Assembly: GCA_037957365.1 (NCBI GenBank)
Contig: JARHVA010002371.1
Coordinates: 1,674,501-1,738,500 of the forward strand
Direction of reading: 5' to 3'
DNA length: 64,000 nucleotides
Source of the DNA: Torreya grandis
Lineage: Eukaryota > Streptophyta > Pinopsida > Cupressales > Taxaceae
How positions within the stretch are numbered: the first letter of the stretch is position 1; every line of letters begins with the position of its first letter. Positions 36,173-47,580 of the stretch are shown piece by piece. The position numbers and the translations under genes were made by a program. The notes beneath the pieces were generated by a model that was not told the DNA's origin, did no database searches, and saw only the letters and a list, made by a program, of their open reading frames with translations.

Positions 36173-38688
36173 TATTGACCATTTTTTCCCAACAAGCCAA
36201 AATCAGTCCCCTTCTTCCCTTGCTATTCGAATCCAGTCAATTTTAGGTTGCACGAGTTCATCGAGCTTTGGTTCATCGCTCAAGTTCAATGCCATGGTTC
36301 ATCGCTTGGTTCAACTCAATTGGTTCAACACTTCGGCTTTGGTTCAATCGAAAAGTTCAGTGCTTAGGTTCATCAGCAAGTTCAAGTGGCTTCAGGTTCA
36401 ATGTTTGGTTCAACCACTTAGCTCGGTGCACAGTGTTGAACCGTTGAACTAGTTCAACAAACTAGTTCAATCATTCGGTTCAAGCACGAGTGGTTCAACA
36501 GACTGGTTCAATCATTTGGTTCAATGTGTTGGTTCAACATGTTGGATCAATGAAGGGCTTAGCACGCAACGTTAAACCGTTGAACCGGTTCAACGAGTGG
36601 TTCAAGCGAATGGTTCAATGGGTTGGTTCAAAGGGACATCCCAAATATGGAGGGCAAGTGCCCTTGCAGAGAGCACTTTCAGGTTCAATAGCCCTTGCAG
36701 AGGGCACTTCTAGGTTCAATAGCCCTTACAGAGGGCAGGGAGCAATTTAAAGGCTTCGTCAAAGGATTTCCAAGGATGCAAAAGAACTAAGGCTTTGAAT
36801 TCCTTCATAATTTTTGTTCGAAGGAATTCCTTTGGACAAAAAGTCTGAAGAAATTCAGGGAAGGCTAAAACCAAAGAACTCGAAGGAACAAAGAAGGTCA
36901 AAGTGACAATTCTTGCAAACTTTTTGTCTGCGAGAAAAGGCCTGAAGCAAAAAACCCATAGAAAAGGCCCGATAAATTTTGCCAAGGACAGTGACGTCCC
37001 AAAAACCATCAAAAATTAAGCACACAAACTAGCTATTGGGTTTTCAAGCGACGACAAGCGCACAAATTTCAAATTTTACATCAAGAAAGCTAGAGCATGG
37101 AAGGGACCAAGTGGAAACCATGGAAGACTTTGACATGATTTTTAGGAGCAGCAAAACGTGCCATCTGTCCCTTGTAGGGCTCAATGGAAGCTGACAAGTG
37201 TCAACATCCATAGGTTTCTCCTTGTGTTTCGTTATTTAAAGAGAAGATTGGTGGGCCTGAATGGGTTGCTAAGAGCTATGTGGAGCATGCCAACTATCAG
37301 CGTCTGTGAAGAACTAAAAGAGTCCCAAAAGTTTTCTCAGGTAGCTAAAGGTTTTGTGAAAGTGGCCACATGTTGCCTTCCACAGAATTCTTGAAAAATA
37401 CTTCCAAAGCCTCTAAGTTAAGCAAAAATAATAGGCATAAGTGGCCACGTGTCAACTTCTGCCTAACTCTCGAAGGACCCTCTGAGGTAAGCAGATGCTA
37501 CCACGTCCCATTATCAGCTCGACAGAAGCTACCACATGTCAACATCTGTATCTCAAAGTGTCTTCTAAGTGCCCAAGCAGTGGACTGTGACACGTGTCAA
37601 AAGCATATGTGCTCTCAGCTAAGAGCCAAAGGAGTAGTAGAAGGAGCCAGAGGAGGCAAAATGGCCAAGGGCAGAAATAGACAAAGCGGTCCAAGTGGCG
37701 TGAGAAAGTGTTGACTCAAGGAGTTATTCTAGTGGTTGACACAGTACCTACCATGTGATCATCAAGAGGTGCAACAGTGAACAGTGTGACCCATTTTTCT
37801 TCATTTTGCATTGATGAACAGACAAATAGCGCGGCTCATAACTTCAAATCCTGACAAGAACTGACACAGCATTATCTTCAGGCAGTTTCCTCATCCTAAT
37901 GCTTAGAAGGCACATGGGTCACTTGTAAAAGGGCACCAAAATGGCCTCTTTCTTCCTCTATAAATTGTAAACTTCTCATTCTGAGAAGGCATCCACTCTC
38001 AGCCTTAAGGCAAAACTCAAACCAAAAATCTCTTAGGCTTGTAAGGCAGAACTCTGCCATATTTTACCTTCAATCAAGACTTAGCATTTTTACCTTCATC
38101 TGGACTTGCACTCACGCATATGTCTATGTTTTATTTTGTGTTAAGTCATTGTCTTTAATGCTTTTCATAGAACAACTCCAGCATGTCTAGTGCATTGTGA
38201 GTTTCTCTTTTGTAGGTTTGCCAAAAGTGTCCCTAGAGCAGTGTAGGTGCCTGTGAATAGGCTGTCAAACTGTGCCTCAGAACACCTTTGATAGTTCCTT
38301 CCTCCCTGTATCTCCACAGACCCCTGACTCACTATCATAAAAGAGTTTTCCCACATTAGATGAAGTGTATGGGTGTTTCTTCCTAGTGAAAAGTGTATGT
38401 TCAGGCCTGAGTGGATCACACTTTTCTAGTGTATCATCTTTTCCTTTTAAGCTTAGGTTCTGTTTTCAGCATCTCTCTCTCCCTTTTCATCCCCCCCTTT
38501 TTTCATTTTATTTGTTAGAAGTAGGAGAAACCAAGGCCTAAAAGATACATCAGAGGGAGCCAGCCCTTATCTAGAGACTCTCCCTTCCAACTTCGCCAGT
38601 CCCACAAGCGAGAGGGGAGTTTCCATTTTGACGTGTGGAAGGCAGGAGCTTAGCCTCCTAACCTAGGTGCAAATCCATAGCATCAATA
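36173..38688 (+). repeat. R3 5' LTR (2516 bp)
   Basis: Pairs with 40896-43422 over its full length with only small indels. Contains a dense array of GGTTCAA motifs (36280-36740), several ccacgtgtca-like boxes (37380-37600) and a TATA box near 37957. The 114-residue frame at 37370-37714 has an intact near-identical twin at 42103-42447, but this reflects LTR identity and the peptide has no recognisable domain. Confidence 0.93.
37956..37967 (+). promoter_or_regulatory. Predicted TATA box of R3 5' LTR
   Basis: CTCTATAAATTG within the LTR, some 720 bp before its 3' end, in a C/T-rich context. The identical motif is at 42690-42701 in the 3' LTR. It is the best TATA match in the LTR; the transcription start would fall near 37990. 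Confidence 0.55.
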
Positions 38689-38691
38689 GTT

Positions 38692-38712
38692 TTTGGCATG
38701 CCCTATGGGACC
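38692..38712 (+). other. R3 primer binding site
   Basis: Starts three bases after the LTR with TTTGGCATGC and ends GGGACC. R1 has TTTGGCATGC...GGGACC at 49692-49712 (minus), differing only in the middle bases, so both probably use the same tRNA primer. Confidence 0.65.
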
Positions 38713-38986
38713 AATTAGGACAAGTTGTGTCCAAAGAGTTGAAGAATTTTTGGTGTGTTCTTTAACCAACCAGCCTTTGGAGGATTTTGTGTCAACACCA
38801 ATGGTGACTCTGAGTTGAATCAGCTGGTTAAGTAGCCTAGTGCCATCAAAAATCACTTTTTATATGTATAATTCCTTTGCACAAAATCATGGGTCTTGTA
38901 TTCCTTCATATGACTTTGATTAGACTCAAAATTTTCATAGAATCGCCTCAAGTAGCTCTCCTTGTTGCCCTTCAACGATAAGGGAA

Positions 38987-40660
38987 ATGGCCCTGGAATT
39001 TGAGAAACAGACGATGGAGATTGACAGACTGGAGGAGCAGTATGGATATCAGCAGGAGCTGAGGTATAAAGAGGTGTGTTTGTTCAGGCAAGCTCAGGCC
39101 TTGCAATCCATGGAAGAGGAGGTAGCAAAATGGAGGAATCCATTCATTCAAGGCAGTTAGCCTTGAACACCCCCTCCTATCTTAAAGAAAGCCCCCTCTT
39201 GTATGCCAAATATTTTCTATCAGATGGCGCTTGCTCACTCCAGTTCACCTGATGCATCTACTCTCAATCCTGTGCGCTTGGCTTTCCAACATCAAAGGGC
39301 ATAAAAGTAACCCCCCATGGAAATGAACTTTCTAAATCCATTATATTGTGAATCTTCCATTGAGGGAAATACCATGAGCCAACACATCCCCCTTCTAGAG
39401 ACTCTTCCAGTACATCAACAGTCTTTTCCTAGCATTCCTCAACCTCCCCAAGTCTTTCAACATGATGTGCAGATTCCAAGTTGGAGGAAGGTATGCCAAG
39501 AACCAGCCCAAAGCCTTCAAGAGCATGATGTTGGTGACCTCCAAGAAGGGCTTATTTAAGAAGATATAGCTAGGAGAATTACAGAGTTAGAGTCCCAAGC
39601 GAGATTCCTCAGCCAATGTGTGATGGACCTATCTGAACACAACCCATCCACACACCTCCAAGAGAGATATCAGGCCACACCTAATATAGATGAAGTACTA
39701 ACCAAGTGGAAAGAGGATAATCATTTGATTCTAGCTCAAGGACTGCCTCTTCTTCCACATGGGTTTAATCATCAGTTTCCCACTTCATCCCTTCTCAAGG
39801 AGGAACCTGTTCTGCAGGAGGTGATTGAGGAGCAGAAGATCCTATCTACAGCTTCCCAAGAGGCTGTCATGAGTGACAATGAAGAATAAATCATCATTGA
39901 TGCTCCTTGCGAAGACCTCATTAGCAATGGAGAAGAAACAGGGCATACATACATGTGGATGTTCCAGCAATATGAGGAGGAACATAAGCATGGTGAGCTC
40001 TCTTCCCCTCTATTGGATGAACTTCCTTAATGTTTTGATGAGGATGACTACTATGCCAAGGAGCCTGAGTTGGAGGAGGATCAAGAGGATATCTTTGAAT
40101 AGCTAGAGATCTTGATCTTTGAGGAGGAAAAGGAGAGGCTGGTCTCCTTTGAGGAAAGCCTTAAAGAAGAGTTTTTTGAACAAAGAGGTGATGTTCTATG
40201 GGATGAGCAATCATTTTTTGATTCCATTTCAGACATCACAACAGTTACTCTTCTTCAAGAGGGCCAAGAGGAAGCAGAGGATGAGTCTAATAGAGTCTTC
40301 AATGAAGTAGAATAAAATGGGTCAGACCACAATGCGCTGCAAGGGAGCTATACATATCAAAGGGCTTATGGTGATGAGCCAGCAACCACTAATTTCTTGG
40401 TGAAGAGCACCAGTATGAGGGACTAGCATTCAACAAGCTTCCATGGACAAGAAGAGTACATATATGTTAGAAGCATATTTGAATTTGATCCACTTGGATA
40501 CCAGCCAATCTAGGTGATAGGCAAGAGGAGAAGGTCACCAAATCTCCTTTTCATTCAGCCACTTGTCTAGCACCATAAGTTCCCTAGCTAGGAAGGGGAC
40601 GTAAGAAATTTTCTCTTCGATCTAGGAGGGAGGTGAGAATACCTAGTTAGCTATATCTAG
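38987..40660 (+). pseudogene. R3 internal ORF, acidic coiled-coil protein, unknown function
   Basis: One frame from ATG 38987 runs about 557 codons with no frameshift detected, broken only by stops (at 39158, 39164, 39302, 39308, 39557, 39887, 40028, 40100, 40313, 40424 and a few after 40490). The N-terminus (MALEFEKQTMEIDRLEEQYG...) looks like a coiled coil. The middle is P/Q/S-rich, then two strongly acidic stretches (39880-40110 and 40112-40310, e.g. FEEEKERLVSFEESLKEEFF). The C-terminus is more basic (VIGKRRRSPN near 40512). No gag zinc knuckle, protease or RT. The stops can each come from CAA, CAG, CGA or TGG by one transition. It may replace gag, but this is not known. Confidence 0.65.
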
Positions 40661-40895
40661 TAGTTTTCTTTCTCTTTTTTTTCCTGTTTTCCCTAAGTGT
40701 AGTTTGCACAAGTAGTGTTTTTAGCCTTGTGTGTGTTTTCCTTTGTGTGTGGGGTAAAGGCTTCATGTTTGATTCTGGGATCCCTCAAGGCATCGGCTAA
40801 CTCTTTCATAGCTACATCTGACTCTATACCCAATGGACTAGAAAGCAACTGGTCTCTAAGCATAGCAGGCATGCTTCCCCTGGGAGTCACCAATT
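40661..40895 (+). other. R3 region before the 3' LTR
   Basis: Non-coding. The last 100 bp (ggactagaaagc... to gagtcaccaattTGTTGACC) resembles the R1 end at 25976-26060 read on the minus strand. The PPT is not obvious; cttcccctgggag lies at 40874-40886. Confidence 0.5.
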
Positions 40896-43422
40896 TGTTG
40901 ACCATTTTTGCCCAACGAGCCAAAATTGGTCCCCTTCTTCCCTCGCTATTCGAAGCCATTAAATTTTAGGTTGCACGAGTTATCGAGCTTCGATTCATCA
41001 CTCAATTTCAATGCCATGGTTCATCACTTGGTTCAACTCAGTTGGTTCAACACTTCAGCTTTGGTTTAATCAAAAAGTTTAGCGCTTAGGTTCATCGGCA
41101 AGTTCAAGTGACTTCAGGTTCAACATTTGGTTCAACCACTTGGCTTGACGCGCAGTGTTGAATTGTTGAACTGGTTCAACAAAATGGTTCAATCATTCAG
41201 TTCAATAGACTAGTTCAATCATTCAGTTCAATGCATTGGTTCAATCATTCAGTTCAAGGCGAGCGGTTCAAAGGGGTCGGTTCAACAAAGGGCTCAGTAC
41301 GTAGCGTTGAACTGTTGAATTGGTTCAATGAGTGGTTCAAGCGAATGGTTCAATGGGTTGGTTCAAGGTGCATCCCAAAGATGGAGGGTAAGTTCCCTTG
41401 CAGAGGGCACTTCCAAGTTCAATAGCCCTTGTGGAGGGCACTTCCAAGTTTAATAGCCCTTGTGGAGGGCAGGGAGAAGTTCAAAGGCTTTGCTGAAGGA
41501 TTTGCAAGGACACAAAAGAACTAAGGCCTTGAATTCCTTTAGAATTTTTGTCCGAAGGAATTCCTTTAGACAAAAAATCTAAATAAATTCAGGGAAGGCT
41601 AAAACCAAAGAACCCAAAGGAACAACGAAGGTCAAAGCGGCAATTCTTGTGGACTTTTTGTCTGCAGGAAAAGGCTCGAAGCAAAAAACCCACAAAAAAG
41701 GCCTGACATATTTTTCCAAGGATGGTGACATCCCAAAAACTATCAAAATTAAGCATGCAAACTAGCCGTTGGGTTTTCAAGTGATGACAAGTGCGCAAAC
41801 ATCAAATTTTACATTAGGAAAGCCAGAGTGCAGAAGGGACCAAGTGGCAACAGCAGAAGACTTTGACATGCTTTTTAGGAGCAACAAAATGTGTTATGTG
41901 TCGCTTGTAGGGCTCGATGGAAGCTGGCAAGTGTCAAAATTCATGGGCTTCTTCTTGTGCTTCATTATTCAAAGAGAAGACTGGTGGGCCCGAATGGGTT
42001 GCTAAGAGCTATGTGGAGCATGCCAAGTGTCAGCGTCTGTGAAGAACCAAAAGAGTCCTGAAAGTTTTCTCAGGTAGCTAAAGGTTCTAAAAAAGTGGCC
42101 ACGTGTCACCTTCCACAAAAATCTCAAAAAATACTTCCAAAGCCTCTAAGTTAAGCATAAATAATAGGCAGAAGTGGCCACATGTCAACTTCTACCTAAC
42201 TCTCGAAGGACCCTCTGAGGTAAGCAGATGCTACCACGTCCCATTATCAACTCGACAAAAGCTACCACGTGTCAACATCTGCATTTCAAAGTGTCTTCTA
42301 AGTGCCCAAGCAGTGGACTATGACACATGTCAAAATCATATGCGCTCTCAGCTAAGAGCCAAAGGAGTAGTAGAAGGAGCCAGAGGAGGCAAAATGGCCA
42401 AGGGCAGAAATAGACAAAGTGGTCCAAGTGGCGTGAGAAAGTGTTGACTCAAGGAGTTATTCTAGTGGTTGACACAGTACCTACCATGTGATCATCAAGA
42501 GGTGCAACAGTGAACGGTGTGACCCATTTTTCTTCATTTTGCATTGATGAGCAGACAAACAGCGTGGCTCATAACTTCGAATCCTGACAAGAGCCGACAC
42601 AGCATTATCTTCAGGTAGTTTCCTCATCCTAATGCTTAGAAGGCACATGGGTCACTTATAAAAGGGCACCAAAATGGCCTCTTTCTTCCTCTATAAATTG
42701 TAAACTTCTCATTCTGAGAAGGCATCCACTCTCAGCCTTAAGGCAAAACTCAAACCAAAAATCTCTCAGGCTTGTAAGGCAAAACTTTGCCAGATTTTAC
42801 CTTCAATCAAGACTTAGCATTTTTACCTTCATCTGGACTTGCACTCACGCATATGTCTGTGTTTTCTTTTGTGTTAAGTCATTGTCTTTGATGCTTTTCA
42901 GAGAATGACTCCAGCATGTCTAGTGCATTGTGAGTTTCTCTTTTGCAGGTTTGCCAGAAGTGTCCCTAGAGGAGTGTAGGTGCCTGTGAATAGGCTGTCA
43001 AAGTGTGCCTCAGAACACCTTTGATAGTTCCTTCCTCCCTGTATCTCCACAGACCCCTAACTCACTGACATAGAAGAGTTTTCCCACATTAGATGAAGTG
43101 TATGGGCGCTTCTTTCCGATGAAAAGTGTATGTTCAGGCCTGAGTGGATCACACTTTTTTGGTGTATCACCTTTTCATTTTTAAGCTTAGGTTCTGTTTT
43201 CAGCATCTCTCTCTCCCTTTTCATCCCCCACTTTTTTCATTTTATTTGTTAGCTGTAGGAGAAACCAGGACCTAAAAGATACATCAGAGGGAGCTAGCCC
43301 TTATCTAGAGACTCTCCCTTCCAGCTTTGCCGATCCCACAAGTGAGAGGAGAGTTTCCATTTTGACGTGTGGAAGGCAAGAGCTTGGCCTCTTGCCCTGG
43401 GTGCAAATCCACAGCGTCAACA
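40896..43422 (+). repeat. R3 3' LTR (2527 bp)
   Basis: Starts TGTTGACC and ends GTCAACA. Near-identical to 36173-38688, with most differences transitions. GGTTCAA array at 41020-41440, TATA at 42690-42701. Confidence 0.93.
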
Positions 43423-43746
43423 GAAACATCTCCCAAAAATTTTAGTTAAGGTAAGACTAAGAGAGTCAGCTACCTTGGTGGGCATAACATTGTCAGAGGC
43501 TCTAGAGTCTATAATACAGTTACTCAGCTTATGACCATTTATCAAAAGGGAAACATATAAAGGTTCTATTTCCTTAGGGGAAATAGGAGGAGCAATGACA
43601 ACATTATTTTGGGTGGCTTTGTTCTTTAGGGGATCATGAGTCACCTTTGAATAATCTTGTCCTATAGGGATGGTTTTGTTCTTAATGTAGTCAGCCAACC
43701 TATCCAACTGCTCAAGGTTAGTTTGTAAGTATTCAAACTCAAACAT
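43423..43746 (-). pseudogene. R2 protease, N-terminal piece
   Basis: Reads PLYVSLLINGHKLSNCIIDS, then RASDNVMP near 43495-43517, then LSLTLTKIFGRCF up to the R3 insertion. The active-site motif of gypsy aspartic proteases is D-S/T-G-A; here the glycine is arginine (DSRA, a GGA to AGA type transition). The upstream half of the frame is a gag-protease linker. Confidence 0.78.
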
Positions 43747-43749
43747 TTA

Positions 43750-45290
43750 TATCTTGGTCTTCCTAGTATGGTTAATTATGTCAAATAACTAAAAATAACT
43801 AAGAATAGAGGAAGGAAGTCCATTATTTTGGATTTTATTGGGTGTGGTACTGGTCTGAGAAATAGATGTAGAAGGTACAGGATTGTTTGAGGTACTTACT
43901 TTCTTATTGATAATTGGGTCCTTTGTTTGGAAAGGCAGAGAAGTCCCCCATTTGGCAATTGAAATTACTGGTCAAGATTATTCCCCTACTTTTTCCTTAT
44001 CGGCTTGTTGAGTTGACTAGTTTTGGGACCTGGTAAAAATAGTGTATTATCCATCAAACACTTCTCCCTTACTTCTAACTTCATCCTGGTAATTTAGGAA
44101 ACCAATGTTAGAGTCACCAGCTAATTCTTCTTCTCCTTCTACAAAGAGATTAGTGTCATCTTCTTGGTCCATCTCAGGTTGGAAAGAGAAATCATGTTCA
44201 GCTTCAAGATAACCAGCTACTGAGTTAGCTAGTGTTGCTTCAATGGCAAGCTTCCCCTGTGTAGGAAGAAGACGATTGGGTTACCCTTGATTTTTGACAG
44301 CAATGCCTTGATATGATTGGTTGAAAAATGTGCTTCTTGGTATATCCCAATAAGAAGGAGGAGTAGACATTCCTTAGGCCATTTGCTTTTTCAAGGCTAG
44401 CAATTCATTTGCTAACTTTTGCACCATAGGATCAGTGGTGCTTGTAGAAGAATTTTTAGTAGATGAAGAAAATTTATTTTTGTTAAGATCTCTTCTTATC
44501 TTACCTACAAGGATAAGATCATCTTCAACTTCGATAGCCAAAATCTGAGCTGTAGAAAGATCTATATGGCTAGCATGCCTCAACAGGAAACTCACTTTAG
44601 AACGCTGAGAATTAATAAAGAACTTAAGATTTTTTGGTGTTGGCTAAGCAATTACAAGAATCTTGATCCTCAGCTTATCGAATTTGGTAGTGAAGTCTCG
44701 CATAGGCTCATGAAGCTCCTTCTTCATTTGCATAAGCTAGGCTAACAGGGCATGTACATCTTCTGTGGGTTTGAATCTAGCTTCAAACTTGGCTTTAAGA
44801 GTGTTCCAGTCAGTTACAGTTTGAGCTTACAGATGATAGAACTAGTTTGCGATAGCACCTTGTAGCATTTCTACAAATAGTCTTACTACTATATCTTCAT
44901 ATTCAATGCTTATCACACCACAAGCTATGCAAAAAGTAGCAATATGTTCATCAAGATGAACTCTCCTAGCACCATAGAACTTGGGAAAATTCTTTCTTGA
45001 ACTATGGGGTAGTTCATGCAAAGGTGGGGTTAGATTGAGAGGGCCAAAAGTGTTATTCCAGGTGCCTTGGGCTGCCATGATATGACAGTTGAAAGGAGGG
45101 ATAAAAAATCTTGGTGGGGTAAGTATAGACAAAGCTCTGCTAGTAGAGGAAAGAGAAGCTTTACTTGGTATTGGAGACCTGACGTTGGTAGGAGGAAAAC
45201 TTCTGGTTCACTGAAAGCGAGATGGTAGAGGAAAAAGGTCAAAATTATTATGCTACACCAACTCAAATATAGCATCAACAATACCTTGAG
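43750..45290 (-). pseudogene. R2 gag
   Basis: Open stretches on the minus strand at 44842-45132 and 44374-44595, linked by short broken parts. They read GTWNNTFGPLNLTPPLHELP, then KNFPKFYGARRVHLDEHIATF, VRLFVEMLQGAIAN, then after a stop WNTLKAKFEARF and LHEPMRDFTTKFDKL, the retrotransposon gag (capsid-like) pattern. A basic, S/T/K-rich tail with KKQMA follows. No CCHC knuckle was seen. Structural protein of the particle; inactive because of stops. Confidence 0.7.
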
Positions 45291-45388
45291 CTCTCTGGCT
45301 TTGTGTATACCATGGATCTGCCAGAGTATAGAATGGAAAATAATTAGAAATGCTTCAATTTGCAGCTTGAGGCTTCAAATTGTGCATC

Positions 45389-45408
45389 GATCCCTAGTGA
45401 AGTCACCA
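45389..45408 (-). other. R2 primer binding site
   Basis: On the minus strand TGGTGACTTCACTAGGGATC lies five bases after the LTR end. It fits the TGGTGACTCC.CTGGGGA type of PBS seen in plant gypsy elements and differs from that of R1 and R3. Confidence 0.6.
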
Positions 45409-45413
45409 AAAAC

Positions 45414-47336
45414 TATTGGATGAATATTTTGTCATCAATTAACTGAAGGCAAAATGGGTATATCTACCACAACATAATGAGATAAATCTCTCCTCTCATA
45501 AAGGGGAGGTTCCCTATAAGCAAGGGGAGGTTCCCTGTAAACTATTATATACCAATATAAATTGAAAATAGACTCAGAAGTGAAATCATACCATCCATAT
45601 CTCTTTTTTTAGATATGATGTTCACAAAGTAAATGAAAATTCTTGGGTAATTACTGAAGGCATTTCTCTTCTTTCATAAATGATGTTCAAAAAATTAGAG
45701 GAAGACTTCCTGGGTAGTAGTTGGATCCACAAGAAACCCATGAAAGCATAAAGTCTTTCATTGCTTCTTTCACTAATTTAAGACAAATAACACAGTAGAA
45801 TGAAGTGCAGCCCAAAGTTTCCACCTAAAATACAATAGAGTAAATGATTACAAAGGATAAAAGTAGCTCAAAGTCTCTCCAATATCCTTTGCATTGAAAC
45901 ACAAAACACATAGACTAAAGATAATTATGGTAGCCCAAAGTCTCCCAAAATTGACTTCAAGACATCTTCCAGATTATTTCCAGTTGCTCTACTTATTTGA
46001 TCAAACGGACAAGATTGTATTTAAGAAAAAGACATAAGAACAATTTCCTAGATAACACAAGATATTTCAACACAAAGTCTGAAAGGTCACTTGCTTTCTC
46101 ATTCACCTGATAAAATATGATTAACAATCTGAGCACAAAGTCTCAAAAATGCCTTTCAATTTGGGCAGAATTTTACTTCTTTATCTGAGAGATCTCCTAC
46201 ATACAAACTAAGAGATTACAATATATAGCATCCAAAGAAAGACTTTGGTGCTTGTTTTCATGAAATGGCCCATGCTGCATTCAATGCCTTGGAAAGAAGA
46301 AGTTCTTTGCAGGGGCCATGCTGGAGTAGGTTACCAGCCTTAACTTTGGCATTTTTAAATCATATCGAATGTCTTCTCCAAAGCATGGGTCATCTAGTCC
46401 TCTTTATGATACTTACACAGTTGTTCACTCATCTTTACTTAAATGAAAAAAAATAGGCCACACCTTTGAATGCTTGCGCTCTCTGATATCCACCTAGTAG
46501 ACTACTCCACCTACTGGAATAACTCTTCTATAAATACTTCTAGATTGTCTATATCATTCCCTCCTTCCTTACTACATTTTGTCTCTTCCTAGTGATCTGA
46601 GGTCTCAGAGCTATCTTCTCACTTTTTGTTGGCTCCTTCAGTGCTTTCCTCAGGTGATTACTGAGTTTGTTCCTAGGTCTATGTCTTTTGAAAAATAATG
46701 GTTATTTCATTACCCTGAATTTGACGTCTGTGGGGACGTCACTAGTCACTGGTCACTTGAACCATTTTGAACCTTTCCGAGTTCACTAATTCAATGGTTT
46801 AACAGTTCAAAGTTCAACAGTTCAGTGGTTCAATATTTTATGCTTGGCAGAGAGTCGCATTCACTTAGTCTTTTTGATGAATTCAATGTATCATTGAACC
46901 AACTATTTGACCCTTTTGGTTGAACCTTTTTTTAGAAATTTCCGCTTAAATCATCCGCTCGAACCTTGAACCTTTGAACTCTTTGAACCTTTAAACTCTT
47001 TAAACTTTTGAACTCTTTGAAGTGGAGTTCAATGGTTCAGCTATTCAATGGTTCATTCCATATTATTAAACCCTACCATTGAACTTTTTTGAATGAACCT
47101 CAACGTTGAACCATCCTTATCAATTTTTTAGGAAATGCCTTAAGCGTTTTGATATTTTTCCTTGCAAAATCTCACCTTTCGAACCTATGATTTTCTTAGC
47201 TGAAAAATGCTTGTTCAATTGAATAACTTGACTCCTTAGAACATTTTTTGAGAAAGAAAGAGACCATTTTGTCCTATAGGACCAAAATGGTTGACATGTT
47301 GTTTCACAAAAACAAGTGATAGATTTTGGGACAACA
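45414..47336 (-). repeat. R2 5' LTR (1923 bp)
   Basis: Pairs with 29628-31542. Motif array of TTGAACC type at 46740-47115. Divergence from the partner is visible throughout, mostly C/T and A/G changes. Confidence 0.92.
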
Positions 47337-47341
47337 AAACC

Positions 47342-47400
47342 AACATAGCTCCACCACCTACCCCAATTTTGCTTTTAGACCCATCAAAGAAGAGCTACCA
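47342..47400 (-). pseudogene. R1 upstream RNase H domain, N-terminal piece
   Basis: Reads LFFDGSKSKIGVGGGAMLV and then runs into the R2 5' LTR. FDGS(K)xxxGxGxG is the first strand and first catalytic aspartate of RNase HI-type domains. Its continuation is at 29260-29627. A stop lies just before it (near 47395). Confidence 0.75.
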
Positions 47401-47580
47401 CAAGCAATTCACATCCTCACCTAATTTCATCAAGTTAGGTGTGTTAGATTCTTTCTTATGCATATAATAGACTCCAAGATCATATTCTTCAATAAACGTA
47501 TAAGGATCGTGCTCATAGTTTTTATCTCCCCACTCATCTAGGAATAAATCAAAAATTCCTTCAAGGGAAGATGATGGGGA
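47401..47580 (-). pseudogene. R1 spacer between protease and upstream RNase H
   Basis: Open apart from one stop, reading EGIFDLFLDEWGDKNYEHDP and similar acidic sequence. Continues the polyprotein from the protease frame. No domain recognised. Confidence 0.5.

Larger units (their letters stand above)
36173..43422 (+). mobile_element. R3: non-autonomous LTR retrotransposon nested in R2
   Basis: LTRs lie at 36173-38688 and 40896-43422 (about 2.5 kb), with TSD gaaac at 36168-36172 and 43423-43427 (perfect). The left LTR begins TATTGACC and the right TGTTGACC; they end TCAATA and TCAACA. PBS directly after the left LTR. The internal region is only 2.2 kb, with no protease, RT, RNase H or integrase, but with one long acidic frame. 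Large LTRs and a short non-pol interior fit a LARD-like element that needs a partner in trans. Its LTR start and PBS are related to R1. Confidence 0.9.
29628..47336 (-). mobile_element. R2: Ty3/gypsy retrotransposon nested in R1
   Basis: LTRs lie at 29628-31542 and 45414-47336, with the TSD aaacc at 29623-29627 and 47337-47341 (perfect). The minus-strand order is PBS (45389-45408), gag, protease, RNase H, RT, gypsy RNase H, integrase, 3' LTR. R3 is inserted in the protease. Removing R3 and a 461-bp duplication leaves about 10.0 kb. Same polyprotein order as R1, but a distinct LTR family and a different PBS. Confidence 0.9.

Noticed and set aside
39317..40315. Several separate small genes in the R3 interior
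   Set aside because: The frames at 39317, 39620 and 40112 are all in one register and are pieces of a single frame interrupted by stops.
37370..42447. Matching 114-codon frames at 37370-37714 and 42103-42447
   Set aside because: Their conservation is explained by LTR sequence identity. The peptide has no recognisable domain and begins at different start codons.
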